A stretch of 64,000 bases of DNA from Motiliproteus sp965230185 (GCA_965230185.1 OZ245995.1:2294001-2358000), one strand, 5' to 3'. Numbered from the stretch's first letter, positions 1 to 9,716 are shown. Numbers and translations are program-made. The notes: generated by a model from the sequence alone, not told the origin.

Positions 1-1311
1 AATCCATTGTCCGGCGCAACGCCGGCGGCAAAGACATTGTTCGACCAGGCGGTCCAGGCCTTCAACCTGTATTGCGGTGATCCGGTCAGTCTGCTGGATC
101 AGGCAGTCGAGCAGGCCCCGCACTTTACGATGGCACATATTCTGAAAGCTTATCTGTACGGGGTGGCGACTGAACCTGATGCCGCGGTGGCGGCCCGGGC
201 TTTTGTCGACACCGCAAAAACACTGCCGCTGAACGAACGAGAGGCATCCCTTATTGCCGCTTCAGAGCAGTTGCTCAGGGGAAACTGGACCGCTGCCGGG
301 ATCGCTCTGGATTATCACAATACGGCTTATCCGCTGGATCTTATTGGTCTGCAATGCGGTCACCTGATCGACTTTTATCGGGCCAGTGCCCGTAACCTGC
401 GTGACAGAATCGCCCGTGTCCTGCCGAAGTGGTCTCCTGAGGTTCCCGGTTATTCGATTCTGCTGGGTATGTACGCCTTTGGCCTTGAGGAGTGCGGCCA
501 TTACCAGCGTGCGGAGGAGGAGGGGCGACGAGCTGTTGAGCTGCAACCGCTTGACTGCTGGGCCCATCATGCGGTGGCTCACGTGATGGAGATGCAGGGC
601 CGGGCCGAGGACGGTATCGGCTGGATGTCTGCCAGGGAATCCTGCTGGTCCGGGGTGGATAACTTCTTCCGGGTGCACAACTGGTGGCATCTGGCGCTGT
701 ACCATCTGGAGCTGGGCCAGGTCGATAAAGCGCTGGCACTCTATGACGGACCGATACGGGGGGACCGCAGCGGTGTTGCTCTGGATATGATCGATGCGTC
801 GGCGCTGTTATGGCGCCTGACGCTGCAGGGTTGCGACCTCACCGATCGCTGGCGGGAACTGGCGGATTGCTGGGATCGACACGCCGACGGCCGGCTCTAT
901 CCGTTTAACGACTGGCATGCGGTGATGGCGTATCTGGGGGCCGGAAGGGACCAGCCGCTGGAACGGATCCGGGCAGCCCTGCAGGATCCGACAGAGCAGG
1001 GGGGCGAGGTCAGGAACTGGGCAAGGTATACGGGGTTACCGCTGGTCGAGGGCTTTATCGCTTTCTGGCACGGGGAGTACCGAAAAGCGGCAGAGCGGCT
1101 CTACGGCGCCCGGTATATTGTCAACAGCTTCGGCGGCAGCCACGCACAGCGCGATATTATCGACTGGACACTGATGGAATCGGTTCTGCGGGGAGGGCTG
1201 AGAAATCTCAGTGAAGCCCTTGCCAGCGAGCGTCTGGCCCTGAAACCGCACAGTCCGGTGAATCGTAAATTTCTGGCCCGGGCTCGCGCCGATGCTGAAG
1301 TAACACCCTGA
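1..1311 (+). CDS. TTC38-like tetratricopeptide repeat protein (5' partial)
   Basis: The reading frame is open to the window edge. The first codons read N-P-L-S-G-A-T-P, so the true start is probably just outside and the TTG at 7 is not the real start. The visible 437 residues resemble the tetratricopeptide repeat protein 38 family: helical repeats rich in Trp, Tyr and His (for example CWAHHAVAHVMEMQGR and HNWWHLALYHLELG), with no signal peptide or membrane segment visible. Such proteins are soluble and their biochemical role is not established. It is followed by a peroxiredoxin gene with about 95 bases between them. The family call is good; the function is unknown. Confidence 0.75.
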   Translation, partial: NPLSGATPAAKTLFDQAVQAFNLYCGDPVSLLDQAVEQAPHFTMAHILKAYLYGVATEPDAAVAARAFVDTAKTLPLNEREASLIAASEQLLRGNWTAAGIALDYHNTAYPLDLIGLQCGHLIDFYRASARNLRDRIARVLPKWSPEVPGYSILLGMYAFGLEECGHYQRAEEEGRRAVELQPLDCWAHHAVAHVMEMQGRAEDGIGWMSARESCWSGVDNFFRVHNWWHLALYHLELGQVDKALALYDGPIRGDRSGVALDMIDASALLWRLTLQGCDLTDRWRELADCWDRHADGRLYPFNDWHAVMAYLGAGRDQPLERIRAALQDPTEQGGEVRNWARYTGLPLVEGFIAFWHGEYRKAAERLYGARYIVNSFGGSHAQRDIIDWTLMESVLRGGLRNLSEALASERLALKPHSPVNRKFLARARADAEVTP

Positions 1312-1406
1312 AGCGCTCGGGACCCGGATAAGACCCTGATGTCTGTCCGTATTTGTTATTGTTTTTACGGGGTAAACTGATTTTAATCAATGCAAGGAGA
1401 GATCTG

Positions 1407-1880
1407 ATGATTCAGTCAGGCGATAAGATTCCATCGGTTAACATTACCCGCGTCACGCCAGAGGGACAGGAAGTGCTGCCCGCCGATCAGCTGTTTGCCG
1501 ACAAGAAGGTCGTGTTGTTTGCCGTTCCCGGCGCTTTTACCCCGACCTGCTCGGCTTCCCATCTGCCCGGATTCGTTGAACTGGCGGATCAGATTCTCGC
1601 TGAGGGAGTCGATATGATCGCCTGCGTATCGGTCAACGATGCCTTTGTGATGAGGGCCTGGGGTGAGTCAAAAGGTGCCGATGCGATCTGCATGCTGGCC
1701 GATGGTGGTGCCGCCTTTACCCGGGCGCTCGGTCTGGAAATGAACACCGGGGATTTCGGCGGCGTACGCTCACAGCGTTATGCCATGGTGATCGACAGGG
1801 GCACCGTATCCCTGCTCAATGTCGAACAGCCGAAGTCATTTGAGGTGAGCAAAGCTGAAACTATCCTGGCCGCCCTTTAG
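1407..1880 (+). CDS. Peroxiredoxin, Prx5-type (AhpC/TSA redoxin domain)
   Basis: A 157-residue cytosolic thiol peroxidase that reduces hydrogen peroxide and organic hydroperoxides using thiol electrons. The peroxidatic site is seen as PGAFTPTCSASH with the reactive cysteine at about residue 48, and the frame continues with the redoxin fold up to its C-terminus, the usual length for Prx5 proteins. The ATG at 1407 is chosen because AAGGAGA sits just upstream; an in-frame upstream start lacks such a site. No glutaredoxin domain is fused. It lies directly before selO, another redox-linked gene, on the same strand. Reductant and exact substrate cannot be read from sequence. Confidence 0.9.
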   Translation: MIQSGDKIPSVNITRVTPEGQEVLPADQLFADKKVVLFAVPGAFTPTCSASHLPGFVELADQILAEGVDMIACVSVNDAFVMRAWGESKGADAICMLADGGAAFTRALGLEMNTGDFGGVRSQRYAMVIDRGTVSLLNVEQPKSFEVSKAETILAAL

Positions 1881-1993
1881 CGATCCCCGGCACCGAAGTC
1901 CCGGTGCGGCGACAGTCGTAGTAACAGTATCCGCGGGTGAGCAGGATGGTCCCCTGTCAGCGTGACTGGCCCCGTCAGACAACGAGTAATGCC

Positions 1994-3613
1994 ATGAACT
2001 CCCGACTGAATTCCGCTGGCCTGGAAGCCCTGAATTTCGATAATCGCTTTCTGCGCGATCTTCCCGTCGACCCTGTTACCTCCAACGTCCCCCGGCAGGT
2101 GACAGGAGCCTGTTCCTCACGCGTCAGCCCTGTCAGGGTCAGACAACCACAGCTGGTGGCCTGTGCCCGTGAAGTGGCTGAACTGCTCGATCTGTCTGCG
2201 GAAGACTGTCAGTCAGAAATGTTCACCGAGGTATTTACCGGGAACCGTCTGCTGCCCGGGATGGATCCCTACGCCTCCTGTTATGGCGGCCACCAGTTCG
2301 GCGCCTGGGCCGGTCAGCTCGGTGATGGCCGCGCTATCAATCTGGGGGAGGTGATCAACCGTCGGGGACAGCGACTGACACTGCAACTGAAGGGGGCAGG
2401 ACCAACTCCATACTCCCGCTCTGCCGATGGGCTGGCGGTGTTGCGTTCATCGCTGCGGGAATTTCTCTGCAGTGAGGCGATGCACCACCTGGGCGTTCCC
2501 ACGACCCGCGCGCTGAGCCTGACCCTGACCGGTGAGCAGGTGTTGCGGGATATGTTTTATGATGGCCATGCCAGAATGGAACCGGGCGCCGTGGTATGCC
2601 GGGTCGCTCCCTCGTTTATTCGATTCGGGCACTTCCAGCTGTTTGCCTCACGGGGGCAGACTGAACTGGTAAAGCAACTGGCCGATTTCTGCATCCGCAC
2701 GGACTTTGCCCATCTGGGTGAACCCGGCCCTGAGGTCTACCGCCAGTGGTTTGACGAGGTCTGCCGGACAACGATGGAGATGGTTATTCACTGGATGAGG
2801 GTCGGGTTCGTCCATGGGGTGATGAACACGGACAATATGTCGATTCTGGGTCTGACCATCGATTACGGGCCCTACGGCTGGCTGGAAAATTATGACCCCA
2901 ACTGGACTCCTAACACCACCGATGCCGCCGGTCGTCGTTATCGTTATGGACAGCAACCTCAGGTGGCTCTCTGGAATCTGGTACAGCTGGCGAACGCCAT
3001 CTATCCACTGATCAACGACGCGGCGCCTCTGGAGGAGTCCCTGGAAAGATACAAAGTGGACTATCAGCAGGGGTGGCAGAGGATGATGGCGCAGAAACTG
3101 GGACTGACGGCTTTTGATCCGAAGACGGATGAAGCGCTTACCGCGGAACTGCTGGAAGTCCTGCAACTGGCCGAGACCGATATGACCCGATTTTACCGTC
3201 TGCTGGCCGATCTTGAATTCGATGATTCGGTTCCCGACCAGGCACGCGACGCGGACCTGATGGCACCGCTGACGGATGCCTGGTACGCACCGGATCAGCT
3301 GACCGGGGAGCAACGGCAGCGTATCGGCAGCTGGCTGCGTGGTTACGGCAGGCGCCTGCGAGCTGATGGCACGCCCGATGCCGTCAGACGCCAGCGGATG
3401 AACGCCGTCAATCCCAACTATGTGCTGCGAAATTATCTGGCGCAGCTGGCTATCGATAAGGCGGAGCAGCAGGACTTTTCCCTGGTCAGTGAACTGCTGG
3501 AGTTGCTGCGCCACCCTTATGACGACCAGCCCGGCAAGGAGGAGTACGCCCGTAAGCGACCCGACTGGGCCCGTCAGCGAGCGGGCTGTTCGATGCTGTC
3601 CTGCAGTTCCTGA
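1994..3613 (+). CDS. selO: Protein adenylyltransferase SelO (YdiU family)
   Basis: A 539-residue pseudokinase-fold enzyme that transfers AMP from ATP to Ser, Thr or Tyr of proteins; in characterised members this responds to oxidative stress. Visible family motifs are YGGHQFGAWAGQLGDGRA, LKGAGPTPYSRSADG, VHGVMNTDNMS and DYGPYGW, the last holding the metal-binding Asp. The protein ends in SCSS, matching the bacterial form in which Cys replaces the C-terminal selenocysteine of eukaryotes. The ATG at 1994 is preferred because family members begin close to the L-N-F-D-N-R-F segment; the 57 upstream in-frame bases have no ribosome site. It sits after the peroxiredoxin, fitting a redox role. Confidence 0.95.
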   Translation: MNSRLNSAGLEALNFDNRFLRDLPVDPVTSNVPRQVTGACSSRVSPVRVRQPQLVACAREVAELLDLSAEDCQSEMFTEVFTGNRLLPGMDPYASCYGGHQFGAWAGQLGDGRAINLGEVINRRGQRLTLQLKGAGPTPYSRSADGLAVLRSSLREFLCSEAMHHLGVPTTRALSLTLTGEQVLRDMFYDGHARMEPGAVVCRVAPSFIRFGHFQLFASRGQTELVKQLADFCIRTDFAHLGEPGPEVYRQWFDEVCRTTMEMVIHWMRVGFVHGVMNTDNMSILGLTIDYGPYGWLENYDPNWTPNTTDAAGRRYRYGQQPQVALWNLVQLANAIYPLINDAAPLEESLERYKVDYQQGWQRMMAQKLGLTAFDPKTDEALTAELLEVLQLAETDMTRFYRLLADLEFDDSVPDQARDADLMAPLTDAWYAPDQLTGEQRQRIGSWLRGYGRRLRADGTPDAVRRQRMNAVNPNYVLRNYLAQLAIDKAEQQDFSLVSELLELLRHPYDDQPGKEEYARKRPDWARQRAGCSMLSCSS

Positions 3614-3742
3614 GTAATTCGTTGCTATCGGGTTTTCAGGGCTGTTCTCTGGATGCGTAGACGGGGGAACACAGAAATTCTGCTGTCCATATAAGTGTCC
3701 GGGTGCTCTGTTACTTTGCCGTGATGGTGATGTAATTCCAGA

Positions 3743-3949
3743 TTATTGCTCGATTGTGTGGTCCATATCGCTGTCCAGAATCAGGTGGGCATCGTCCGCA
3801 TCTTCATGTGCGTGAGCATGAATTTCTTCTGCGCTCCCTGCAGTAACCAGAATACGGCTCAGAATGGTGTTTTCGGACTCTTCCCGGGTCTGTCGTCTCG
3901 CTACAATTGCAGCGTATACGTCATCGGATACTGTGATGGTTTTAGGCAT
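3743..3949 (-). CDS. Small ribbon-helix-helix/antitoxin-like protein
   Basis: A 68-residue acidic protein. The N-terminal pattern (MPKTITVSDDVYAAIVARR followed by a short helical segment with ILSRIL) resembles the beta-strand plus helix arrangement of ribbon-helix-helix DNA-binding antitoxins and the SeqA N-terminus. The C-terminal third is rich in Asp, His and Glu. GGAG lies about nine bases before the ATG. No toxin gene is visible next to it, so it is either a solitary regulator or an orphan antitoxin. The gene lies in an AT-richer stretch than its flanks. The coding call is fair; the function is inferred only. Confidence 0.55.
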   Translation of the reverse strand: MPKTITVSDDVYAAIVARRQTREESENTILSRILVTAGSAEEIHAHAHEDADDAHLILDSDMDHTIEQ

Positions 3950-4360
3950 GGCTGCATACTCCAGCTCGCTACTGTCATCGTTTTATAAGCAAATTATGGT
4001 TTATGGTGCGGATAAATCCAGAATGCTGTATCGAGCCTTCTGAAGGGTATAAAACCAGCGTGACCGGGGGAATCTACGAAAAATCCTGGCCAGGGCGAAG
4101 CATGTTCTTAAGCCGTTTCCATTAGGGGCGTCTGAGGCCTGGTTTTGACCGCCAGAATTGAACGACCGGGCATTGGAATGAGCCACTAGCGCGCCTCTTC
4201 CTGAGATTAAGCGGGAACCATGTTCAGATTTTCAACCCACCCCGGGACTGATACTCCCCATATGAAGAATCAGCCCTGCTCAACAGAGAACGCAGAAATC
4301 GTATCGCAAGTGATTTTTTGGGGCTGGCAGATCCTGTCAGCTCGAGCAATCGGTACAGGT
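3950..4360. other. Intergenic, no gene recognised
   Basis: About 410 bases between the antitoxin-like gene and the 3' end of the GGDEF/EAL gene. Short open frames exist on both strands but none has a convincing ribosome site or recognisable protein. No clear terminator hairpin was found. Confidence 0.5.
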
Positions 4361-6865
4361 TCAAATACAAGCCACATTACACTCAGGTTTCAGTCCTTCA
4401 GCGGTTAACAGGCAGGATTGTCTCAGTCCCTCGGCGGTCAGAGGCTTGCTGTAATAGTAACCCTGGATAATATCGGCGTGTTGCTCTCTGACGAATTCGA
4501 GCTCGTATTCGGTTTCGACTCCTTCTGCAACTACTTCCAGATGCAGCTGCCTGGCCATTGCGATGATTGCCGAGACGATGGCTTTGCCATCCTCGCCGCT
4601 ACCGACATCTGCAATAAAGCTCTTGTCGATTTTCAGTTGGTCGATGGGCAGTCCACGCAGTGCACTCAAAGAGGAATAGCCGGTACCGAAATCGTCAAGT
4701 GAGACCCTGACACCAGACTCACGAATACGCCTGAGCTGATTGATTGATTCGGTTCCCTGCATAATACTGCTTTCGGTAATCTCCAGTTTCAGCAGCTCTG
4801 GTGACAGGTGGGTCTCAGCCAGGCAGTCAAAGACGGTTTTACTCATATCCTCCTGGTTGAACTGAAGATTAGAAACATTCACCGATACCGGTACGACCGG
4901 CAGCCCCTGTTGCTGCCATTGCCGGGTCTGCCAGCATGCCTTATGCATTACCCAGCGCCCCAGCTGACTGATCAACCCTGCATCTTCAGCAATGGGAATG
5001 AATATATCGGGGCGAATCCAGCCCATTTCAGGTGTTTTCCAGCGCACCAGCGCTTCGACTCCAACCAGAGCACCAGTCTGTGCGCTTATCTGGGGTTGAT
5101 AGGCCAGCGAAAGGTCGGTGTTTTCGATCGCTTTTCGTAACTGGTTTTTCAGCTCCAGTTTCTGAAACAGTTGCTGAGCGATTGATCGATCAAAGTAGTG
5201 AAAGGTATTTTTTCCATTCTGCTTAGCGTGATACATCGCAGCATCGGCGTTTTTCAGCAGGTCGACCGCGCATTTGTTATCAACGTCACTGACAGCTATA
5301 CCAATACTCGCACTCAGGTAGAGTTCCTGTCCGTCAAATATAAATGGTCTGCTTATACTGGCCAGAATTCGATCAGCCACATTATTGATCGCGCTGAAGT
5401 CCTGCACATGATTTAGCAGCAAGGTAAATTCGTCGCCGCCTAAACGCGCCAGATGCCCGCCAGAAGTTTCATTCGTACTGGCAGCCATTTCAACGATATC
5501 GTCACTACGTACTATTTTCATGAGGCGATCAGCCACCTCACGGAGGATTGCGTCCCCGGCATGGTGGCCGTAGCGGTCGTTGACCTGCTTAAAACCATCC
5601 AGATCGATAAACAACAGTGCGATGTGGGACGTAACTGCCTGCTTCTCTGCAAAACGTGATTCGAGCTGATCCAGAAACCGGCGCCGATTGGGAAGATCGG
5701 TCAGACTGTCCTGAAAAGCGATGTTCTGCAGAGATTGTTTTTGTTTAATCAGGCGTCTGCCCATATCCCTCAGAGTACAGTACAGATCGCCCAGTTCATC
5801 ATCAGCCTTGTATTCAGAGTCAGGCAGACGATCATTGCCCATATGCCTGGCTGTGTGAACTAATTTGAAAATAGGCTGGATCAGGATCCTGTTGAGTACG
5901 AAAAAGAGTACGGCCATGCTGGCGATGGCTACCAGCACCGATAACAGAATGCTGGAGCGCCCCATTTCCGCCATGATTGAGGTCAGTAATGATGCCGGCC
6001 AGGCAACATCCAGATTAAGCCCGGCTGTCAGTGGATGTCTGGTCGAGAGAAGCGAGTTGTTCTTATACGATGCCAGTTCAGAAACAGGGCGGTCGGAACT
6101 TCCCGGGGAGTTCTCCGAACTGACAGAAACAGTATTCCGGATATAGCTTCGATGCTGCTTTGCAAATAGAGAATCCTGTGTGCTTTGCCAGATAATGCGA
6201 CCGTCATTGTGAAACAGGATCAGGTGCCCCTGTTCGCTGAAACGGCTGCCATTAACCAGTTCTTTAAGAAACCTGAAATTAGTTTTGATGACAAGCCAGC
6301 CAGCAAACCGCTTTGTTCGAGTTATGTTATCGACCCTGGATTCAATATAAACTCGGCGTCCGGCCATCAGTGCCCACTGCTGGTCATCCGGATTTATACC
6401 ACTGAGGACTACAAAATCCTTATCAGACGCAGAAAAGGCCTGGATATAGAAGGTGTCCTGTTCTTCATCTGTCAGGTCGGCGACACCAGTGTTCACCCGT
6501 CTGACCTCTTCGTAGCCGTCCGGCAGAATCAGACTTATTTCAAAATACTCCGGATTGGCTTCCTGGAAGCTGCTGAATGTTGACAGCAGGGGCCGGTGCA
6601 GCACCTGGAAGCGCAGAGTCTGATCCTCAATGCTCAGGTAGCGCATCAGGGTATGGTTCTTTGAAAAAAGTAAGCTGTCAGAAGACAGGCGCTGAAGGTG
6701 GGTGTCGAATGCGCTGGCCAGTTGCGAAACATAGTCGCTTGTATGGCTGTTTATCTGGGCCTTGAAATAGCGTTCGTAAATCATTGAAGAGGGTAGAAAA
6801 AAAGCCACCCCCTGGACGATCAGGATAGGTAGGAGAATTGCGATGATTTTTGTCTTTAATCGCAC
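4361..6865 (-). CDS. Membrane sensor GGDEF/EAL protein, MbaA-like
   Basis: An 834-residue inner-membrane c-di-GMP enzyme. Order: TM helix (about 8-28), periplasmic sensing region (about 29-300), second TM helix (about 304-326), HAMP linker, GGDEF domain with intact GGDEF at 476-480, then EAL domain with EAL at 604-606. EAL catalytic residues look complete (EALVRW, EITES, DDFGTGYSS, EGVET, QGYYYSKP), so phosphodiesterase activity is likely. No RxxD inhibitory site is seen where expected before GGDEF. It starts with GTG 13 bases after the stop of a PotD-like binding-protein gene, and its AGGAG site overlaps that stop, so the two are translationally linked. The pairing matches NspS-MbaA, which controls biofilm in response to polyamines in Vibrio cholerae. 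Confidence 0.9.
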   Translation of the reverse strand: MRLKTKIIAILLPILIVQGVAFFLPSSMIYERYFKAQINSHTSDYVSQLASAFDTHLQRLSSDSLLFSKNHTLMRYLSIEDQTLRFQVLHRPLLSTFSSFQEANPEYFEISLILPDGYEEVRRVNTGVADLTDEEQDTFYIQAFSASDKDFVVLSGINPDDQQWALMAGRRVYIESRVDNITRTKRFAGWLVIKTNFRFLKELVNGSRFSEQGHLILFHNDGRIIWQSTQDSLFAKQHRSYIRNTVSVSSENSPGSSDRPVSELASYKNNSLLSTRHPLTAGLNLDVAWPASLLTSIMAEMGRSSILLSVLVAIASMAVLFFVLNRILIQPIFKLVHTARHMGNDRLPDSEYKADDELGDLYCTLRDMGRRLIKQKQSLQNIAFQDSLTDLPNRRRFLDQLESRFAEKQAVTSHIALLFIDLDGFKQVNDRYGHHAGDAILREVADRLMKIVRSDDIVEMAASTNETSGGHLARLGGDEFTLLLNHVQDFSAINNVADRILASISRPFIFDGQELYLSASIGIAVSDVDNKCAVDLLKNADAAMYHAKQNGKNTFHYFDRSIAQQLFQKLELKNQLRKAIENTDLSLAYQPQISAQTGALVGVEALVRWKTPEMGWIRPDIFIPIAEDAGLISQLGRWVMHKACWQTRQWQQQGLPVVPVSVNVSNLQFNQEDMSKTVFDCLAETHLSPELLKLEITESSIMQGTESINQLRRIRESGVRVSLDDFGTGYSSLSALRGLPIDQLKIDKSFIADVGSGEDGKAIVSAIIAMARQLHLEVVAEGVETEYELEFVREQHADIIQGYYYSKPLTAEGLRQSCLLTAEGLKPECNVACI

Positions 6866-6878
6866 CGATGTTCAGCTC

Positions 6879-8015
6879 CTACTTCCTGCTGACAGATTTC
6901 TCGCCTGTTTTTAGCTCGATCAGTTCGTTCATAATGTGGTTGTACTTTTTACGAACTCGCGGCGGCAGCATCTGATAGGGCTCAGAACGCGATAACCGCT
7001 CCTTATCAGGAAAGATCAACGGGTCGCTGAGTATCTCGGTCGGTAACAGATTCAATGCGGCCTTATTGGGCGTGGCACCATATATATACTCAGTATTTCT
7101 GGCCGTATTCTCGGCGGTATTGATGAACTCAAGAAACTTTCTGGCGAGATCCGGCTGAGAAGACTTTGCAGACTGGCACCAGAAATCAGCCCAGATAGCC
7201 CCGCCCTCATCCGGCAGGACGTAGGTGATTTCCGGCTCAACCTCTTTCAGCATGAGGGCATCGCTGTTGTAGGTGACCAGTGCAACGGCATCACCGGTAA
7301 CCAGCCTGGATTCATGTACGTCAGTCGCTACTGCACTGTACTCCATCACCGATGGCGCCTGCCTGATCAGCAACTGCCGGGCTTCTTTCAGTTCATCTTT
7401 GTCAGAGCTGGCCAACGAATATCCCAGTGCTTTAAGCGCCAGGCCAACGGTTTCGTCCGCTTCTCTGGGCATCAGTATCCTGCCCTGCAACGCAGGATCA
7501 GGCTTAAACAACTGTGACCAGCTGGTAATAGGTTCATCCACCAGATCAGCCCGATAGGCGATACCGGTCGTGCCCCAGTAATAAGGGGCACAGACGGAAG
7601 CGGCCTGCCGAAACCGAGGCAGGGGCAATTGCAGCTCTGCTTGTTGTTCGGCCAGGGACGTAATCCACCCTAACTGTTCATAGACGGGAATACTGACGGT
7701 ATCCACCATGATCAGGTCGTAGCCCTCAGGACCATACAGCCCCAGCAACTCATCTCGTTCGCTGTCGGCATCAAAATACACCTGCTTCACCCTGACCTGG
7801 TGTTGCTGTTCAAAATCAGCAACCAGTCCGGACTCGATATAATCTTCCCAGGTCAACAGAGTCAGTGTGGGCGTGGGGGCGGCGACTGTCAGGCTGAATG
7901 GTAGTAACTGTAATGCCAGTACGCCCAGAGAGCGCGTCAGAGCAGGACGAGTGAACAGAAAGGGAGTGTTTTTCTTATCGGCGGTAATGCTGGTCGACGT
8001 TATCCTGGCATCCAT
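6879..8015 (-). CDS. Periplasmic PotD/PotF-like substrate-binding protein, NspS-like
   Basis: A 378-residue periplasmic solute-binding protein with an N-terminal signal segment (basic region, then LGVLALQLLPFSLTVAA) and the start of the mature domain at TLTLLTWEDYIE, typical of the spermidine/putrescine-binding family. No ABC permease or ATPase gene lies nearby; instead it is the first gene of a pair with a periplasmic-domain GGDEF/EAL protein. That suggests signalling rather than transport: the ligand-bound protein would contact the sensor domain, as NspS does with MbaA. The ATG at 8015 follows AGGA; an in-frame ATG at 8060 preceded by AAGGA is also possible and would add 15 residues. The ligand is inferred. 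Confidence 0.85.
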   Translation of the reverse strand: MDARITSTSITADKKNTPFLFTRPALTRSLGVLALQLLPFSLTVAAPTPTLTLLTWEDYIESGLVADFEQQHQVRVKQVYFDADSERDELLGLYGPEGYDLIMVDTVSIPVYEQLGWITSLAEQQAELQLPLPRFRQAASVCAPYYWGTTGIAYRADLVDEPITSWSQLFKPDPALQGRILMPREADETVGLALKALGYSLASSDKDELKEARQLLIRQAPSVMEYSAVATDVHESRLVTGDAVALVTYNSDALMLKEVEPEITYVLPDEGGAIWADFWCQSAKSSQPDLARKFLEFINTAENTARNTEYIYGATPNKAALNLLPTEILSDPLIFPDKERLSRSEPYQMLPPRVRKKYNHIMNELIELKTGEKSVSRK

Positions 8016-8410
8016 GATGATTCCTTTATTCCTGCGCTGGCCGCGTGCGGCCTTATCCATTCATTTTTTCCTTCAAAATTAAACTAGCACTAAATTAGTG
8101 AGTATCCATTCAAAAAGATGTTACCAATGATCTGTATCAACAGGGTTATGTGCCCTGCGATCAGTGGCTCGTAGTGGCGTGTCAGGATCTGAGATTATCC
8201 TTCCCGATACTCGTATCTCTGCGGGAAGAGGCTGAATAACGCCAGCTTCCGGCTACGGCATCCGAAGGTAACCTGGCCGACCTCTGTTCGGGATAAGCCG
8301 GCGTTGCGAGGCAGAAAATGTACCTGTTCAATGTGTGTAGCGAGGGCAGTGCAGTGTCGGTGTGGAGTCTGTATGCCGGGAATTTTGGATATAAGGCGCC
8401 TGGCCGGTGA
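8016..8410. other. Promoter-bearing intergenic region
   Basis: About 395 bases between the NspS-like gene and a small membrane protein gene. The part next to the NspS-like gene (8060-8110) is very AT-rich and should hold its promoter; the rest shows no gene. Confidence 0.5.
8088..8100. promoter_or_regulatory. 13-bp palindrome upstream of the NspS-like gene
   Basis: CACTAAATTAGTG is a perfect inverted repeat around a central A, about 75 bases upstream of the chosen start of the binding-protein gene and inside the AT-rich presumed promoter. It could be an operator; no regulator is assigned. Confidence 0.35.
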
Positions 8411-8725
8411 TTAATCTTTTAATTCCTCTTCGATATAGCGTCGGACATATTTTCGGCCGTTGATAATCATTTTCAGTACCCAGACCACAAATACTGCGCC
8501 CACAATGATGAAAATCAGCCCGCCCTCAGGAAACAACAGGGTAAGCAGGGTCGATACCATGATTCCGATCGCCACAGACCAGTTGCCTTTCTGTTGGGCA
8601 CTGGTTATAAGCGCCTCGGCCTGAGCCGTGCTGGTGATGCCTGCATCTCTTAATGAGTCGCGCAGAGACGCATAGTTTCTCTCTTCGCGGGCTTTCATGC
8701 GCCCAAAGGGATCGAGCGGGTTCAT
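8411..8725 (-). CDS. Small two-helix membrane protein, unknown
   Basis: A 104-residue protein. The first 45 residues are charged and helical; two adjacent hydrophobic segments follow (about 49-66 and 70-88), then a basic-acidic tail ending EEELKD. It is probably an inner-membrane protein with a cytosolic N-terminal helix. No family is recognised. It stands alone between two binding-protein genes with no obvious operon partner, and the ribosome site is weak. Confidence 0.6.
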   Translation of the reverse strand: MNPLDPFGRMKAREERNYASLRDSLRDAGITSTAQAEALITSAQQKGNWSVAIGIMVSTLLTLLFPEGGLIFIIVGAVFVVWVLKMIINGRKYVRRYIEEELKD

Positions 8726-8867
8726 CGGGATCTGCCTGTCTCGCTATAAAAAACAGCACTCATCAGCTGACTGTAAAACAGTCCGTGTAACTGAACAATA
8801 GAACATTGCCTGCCGGATGACTTGTTGGTGCTGGCCTGGGGTGTTCTGGATACTGTGACTCGTTACC

Positions 8868-9716
8868 TCAGGGATCTTCATAACGAGATTTCAACAGTGG
8901 CTCGATCAGACGGTTATCACTGTCCAGCAGGCCTTTACGCTTCATGATCTGAAAACCTTCGTTAAAGCGGCTGATGATCTGAGCTTCGTTCCTGGATATC
9001 CAGAGTACGAACGGCAGCTCCAGCAGCGGTCTGAACTGTACCCCGGGTATGCCCATGCGTTCGATATACCATTGAAACTCCTCACCTCCCCACAGGTAAG
9101 GGGCGCGATCACGTTGCAGCATCAGCAACGAGGACTGGCTGGAATTCGCCCGATACAGGGTCAGTTCGCCTTGCCGTTCGGCGGCTGAAAGTCCGTCGAA
9201 GTAGCTGTAGGGCGACTGCCATCCCTGCACGACAATCAGCTGGCTGCCCCTGATCGCGTCCAGACTGTCAGGAATCTGGTCCACAGAGCGTTTGGAATAG
9301 AGCCCGGAGCGCCAGGGATACTGCCACTGGCTGGCAATACAGCACGAACGGAAACGCTCGAATCGGACCGTCACCAGAGCCTGCACCTGACCGGTTTCAA
9401 TTTCCTGATAGGCCCTGGAAACCGGTCGCATATGAAAACGGCAGCTGAGCTGGGAGAAGCGGCAGAGTTCCTTAAGCGTTTCAGCCACCAGCCCCGAGAT
9501 ACGAGCGCTTTCAGCGGTGTGGAAGAGCGGAGGATATTCGAACAGGGCAATATTGACCCTGGGAGGAGTATCTGATTTTCCTTCCGGCTCTGCCTTCGCG
9601 GTACTCAGACATGCCATCACCAGCATCGCCAGACAGATTCCCAGGCAAGCTCTGAAGCCGGCAGGGCTTTCCCGGGGAATGGTCAGTTTCAGGCGATTTA
9701 CCAGCGCAATGGGCAT
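8868..9716 (-). CDS. Periplasmic family-3-type solute-binding protein
   Basis: A 282-residue protein with a long signal peptide ending near A-K-A/E-P and a mature domain typical of amino-acid-type (family 3) binding proteins: it opens with VNIALFEYPPLFHT and contains SGLVAETLKELC and SRNEAQIISRFNEGFQIMKRKG. Many stand-alone members are not transporters but act as sensors or have no known ligand; no permease gene is adjacent. AGGAGG precedes the ATG. Several cysteines (C-R-F, C-R-F-H, S-C-C) are unusual for the class and could form disulfides. Confidence 0.75.
   Translation of the reverse strand: MPIALVNRLKLTIPRESPAGFRACLGICLAMLVMACLSTAKAEPEGKSDTPPRVNIALFEYPPLFHTAESARISGLVAETLKELCRFSQLSCRFHMRPVSRAYQEIETGQVQALVTVRFERFRSCCIASQWQYPWRSGLYSKRSVDQIPDSLDAIRGSQLIVVQGWQSPYSYFDGLSAAERQGELTLYRANSSQSSLLMLQRDRAPYLWGGEEFQWYIERMGIPGVQFRPLLELPFVLWISRNEAQIISRFNEGFQIMKRKGLLDSDNRLIEPLLKSRYEDP

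Noticed and set aside
4320..4360. tRNA-like GGTTCAAAT sequence
   Set aside because: No surrounding cloverleaf arms or acceptor stem could be formed.
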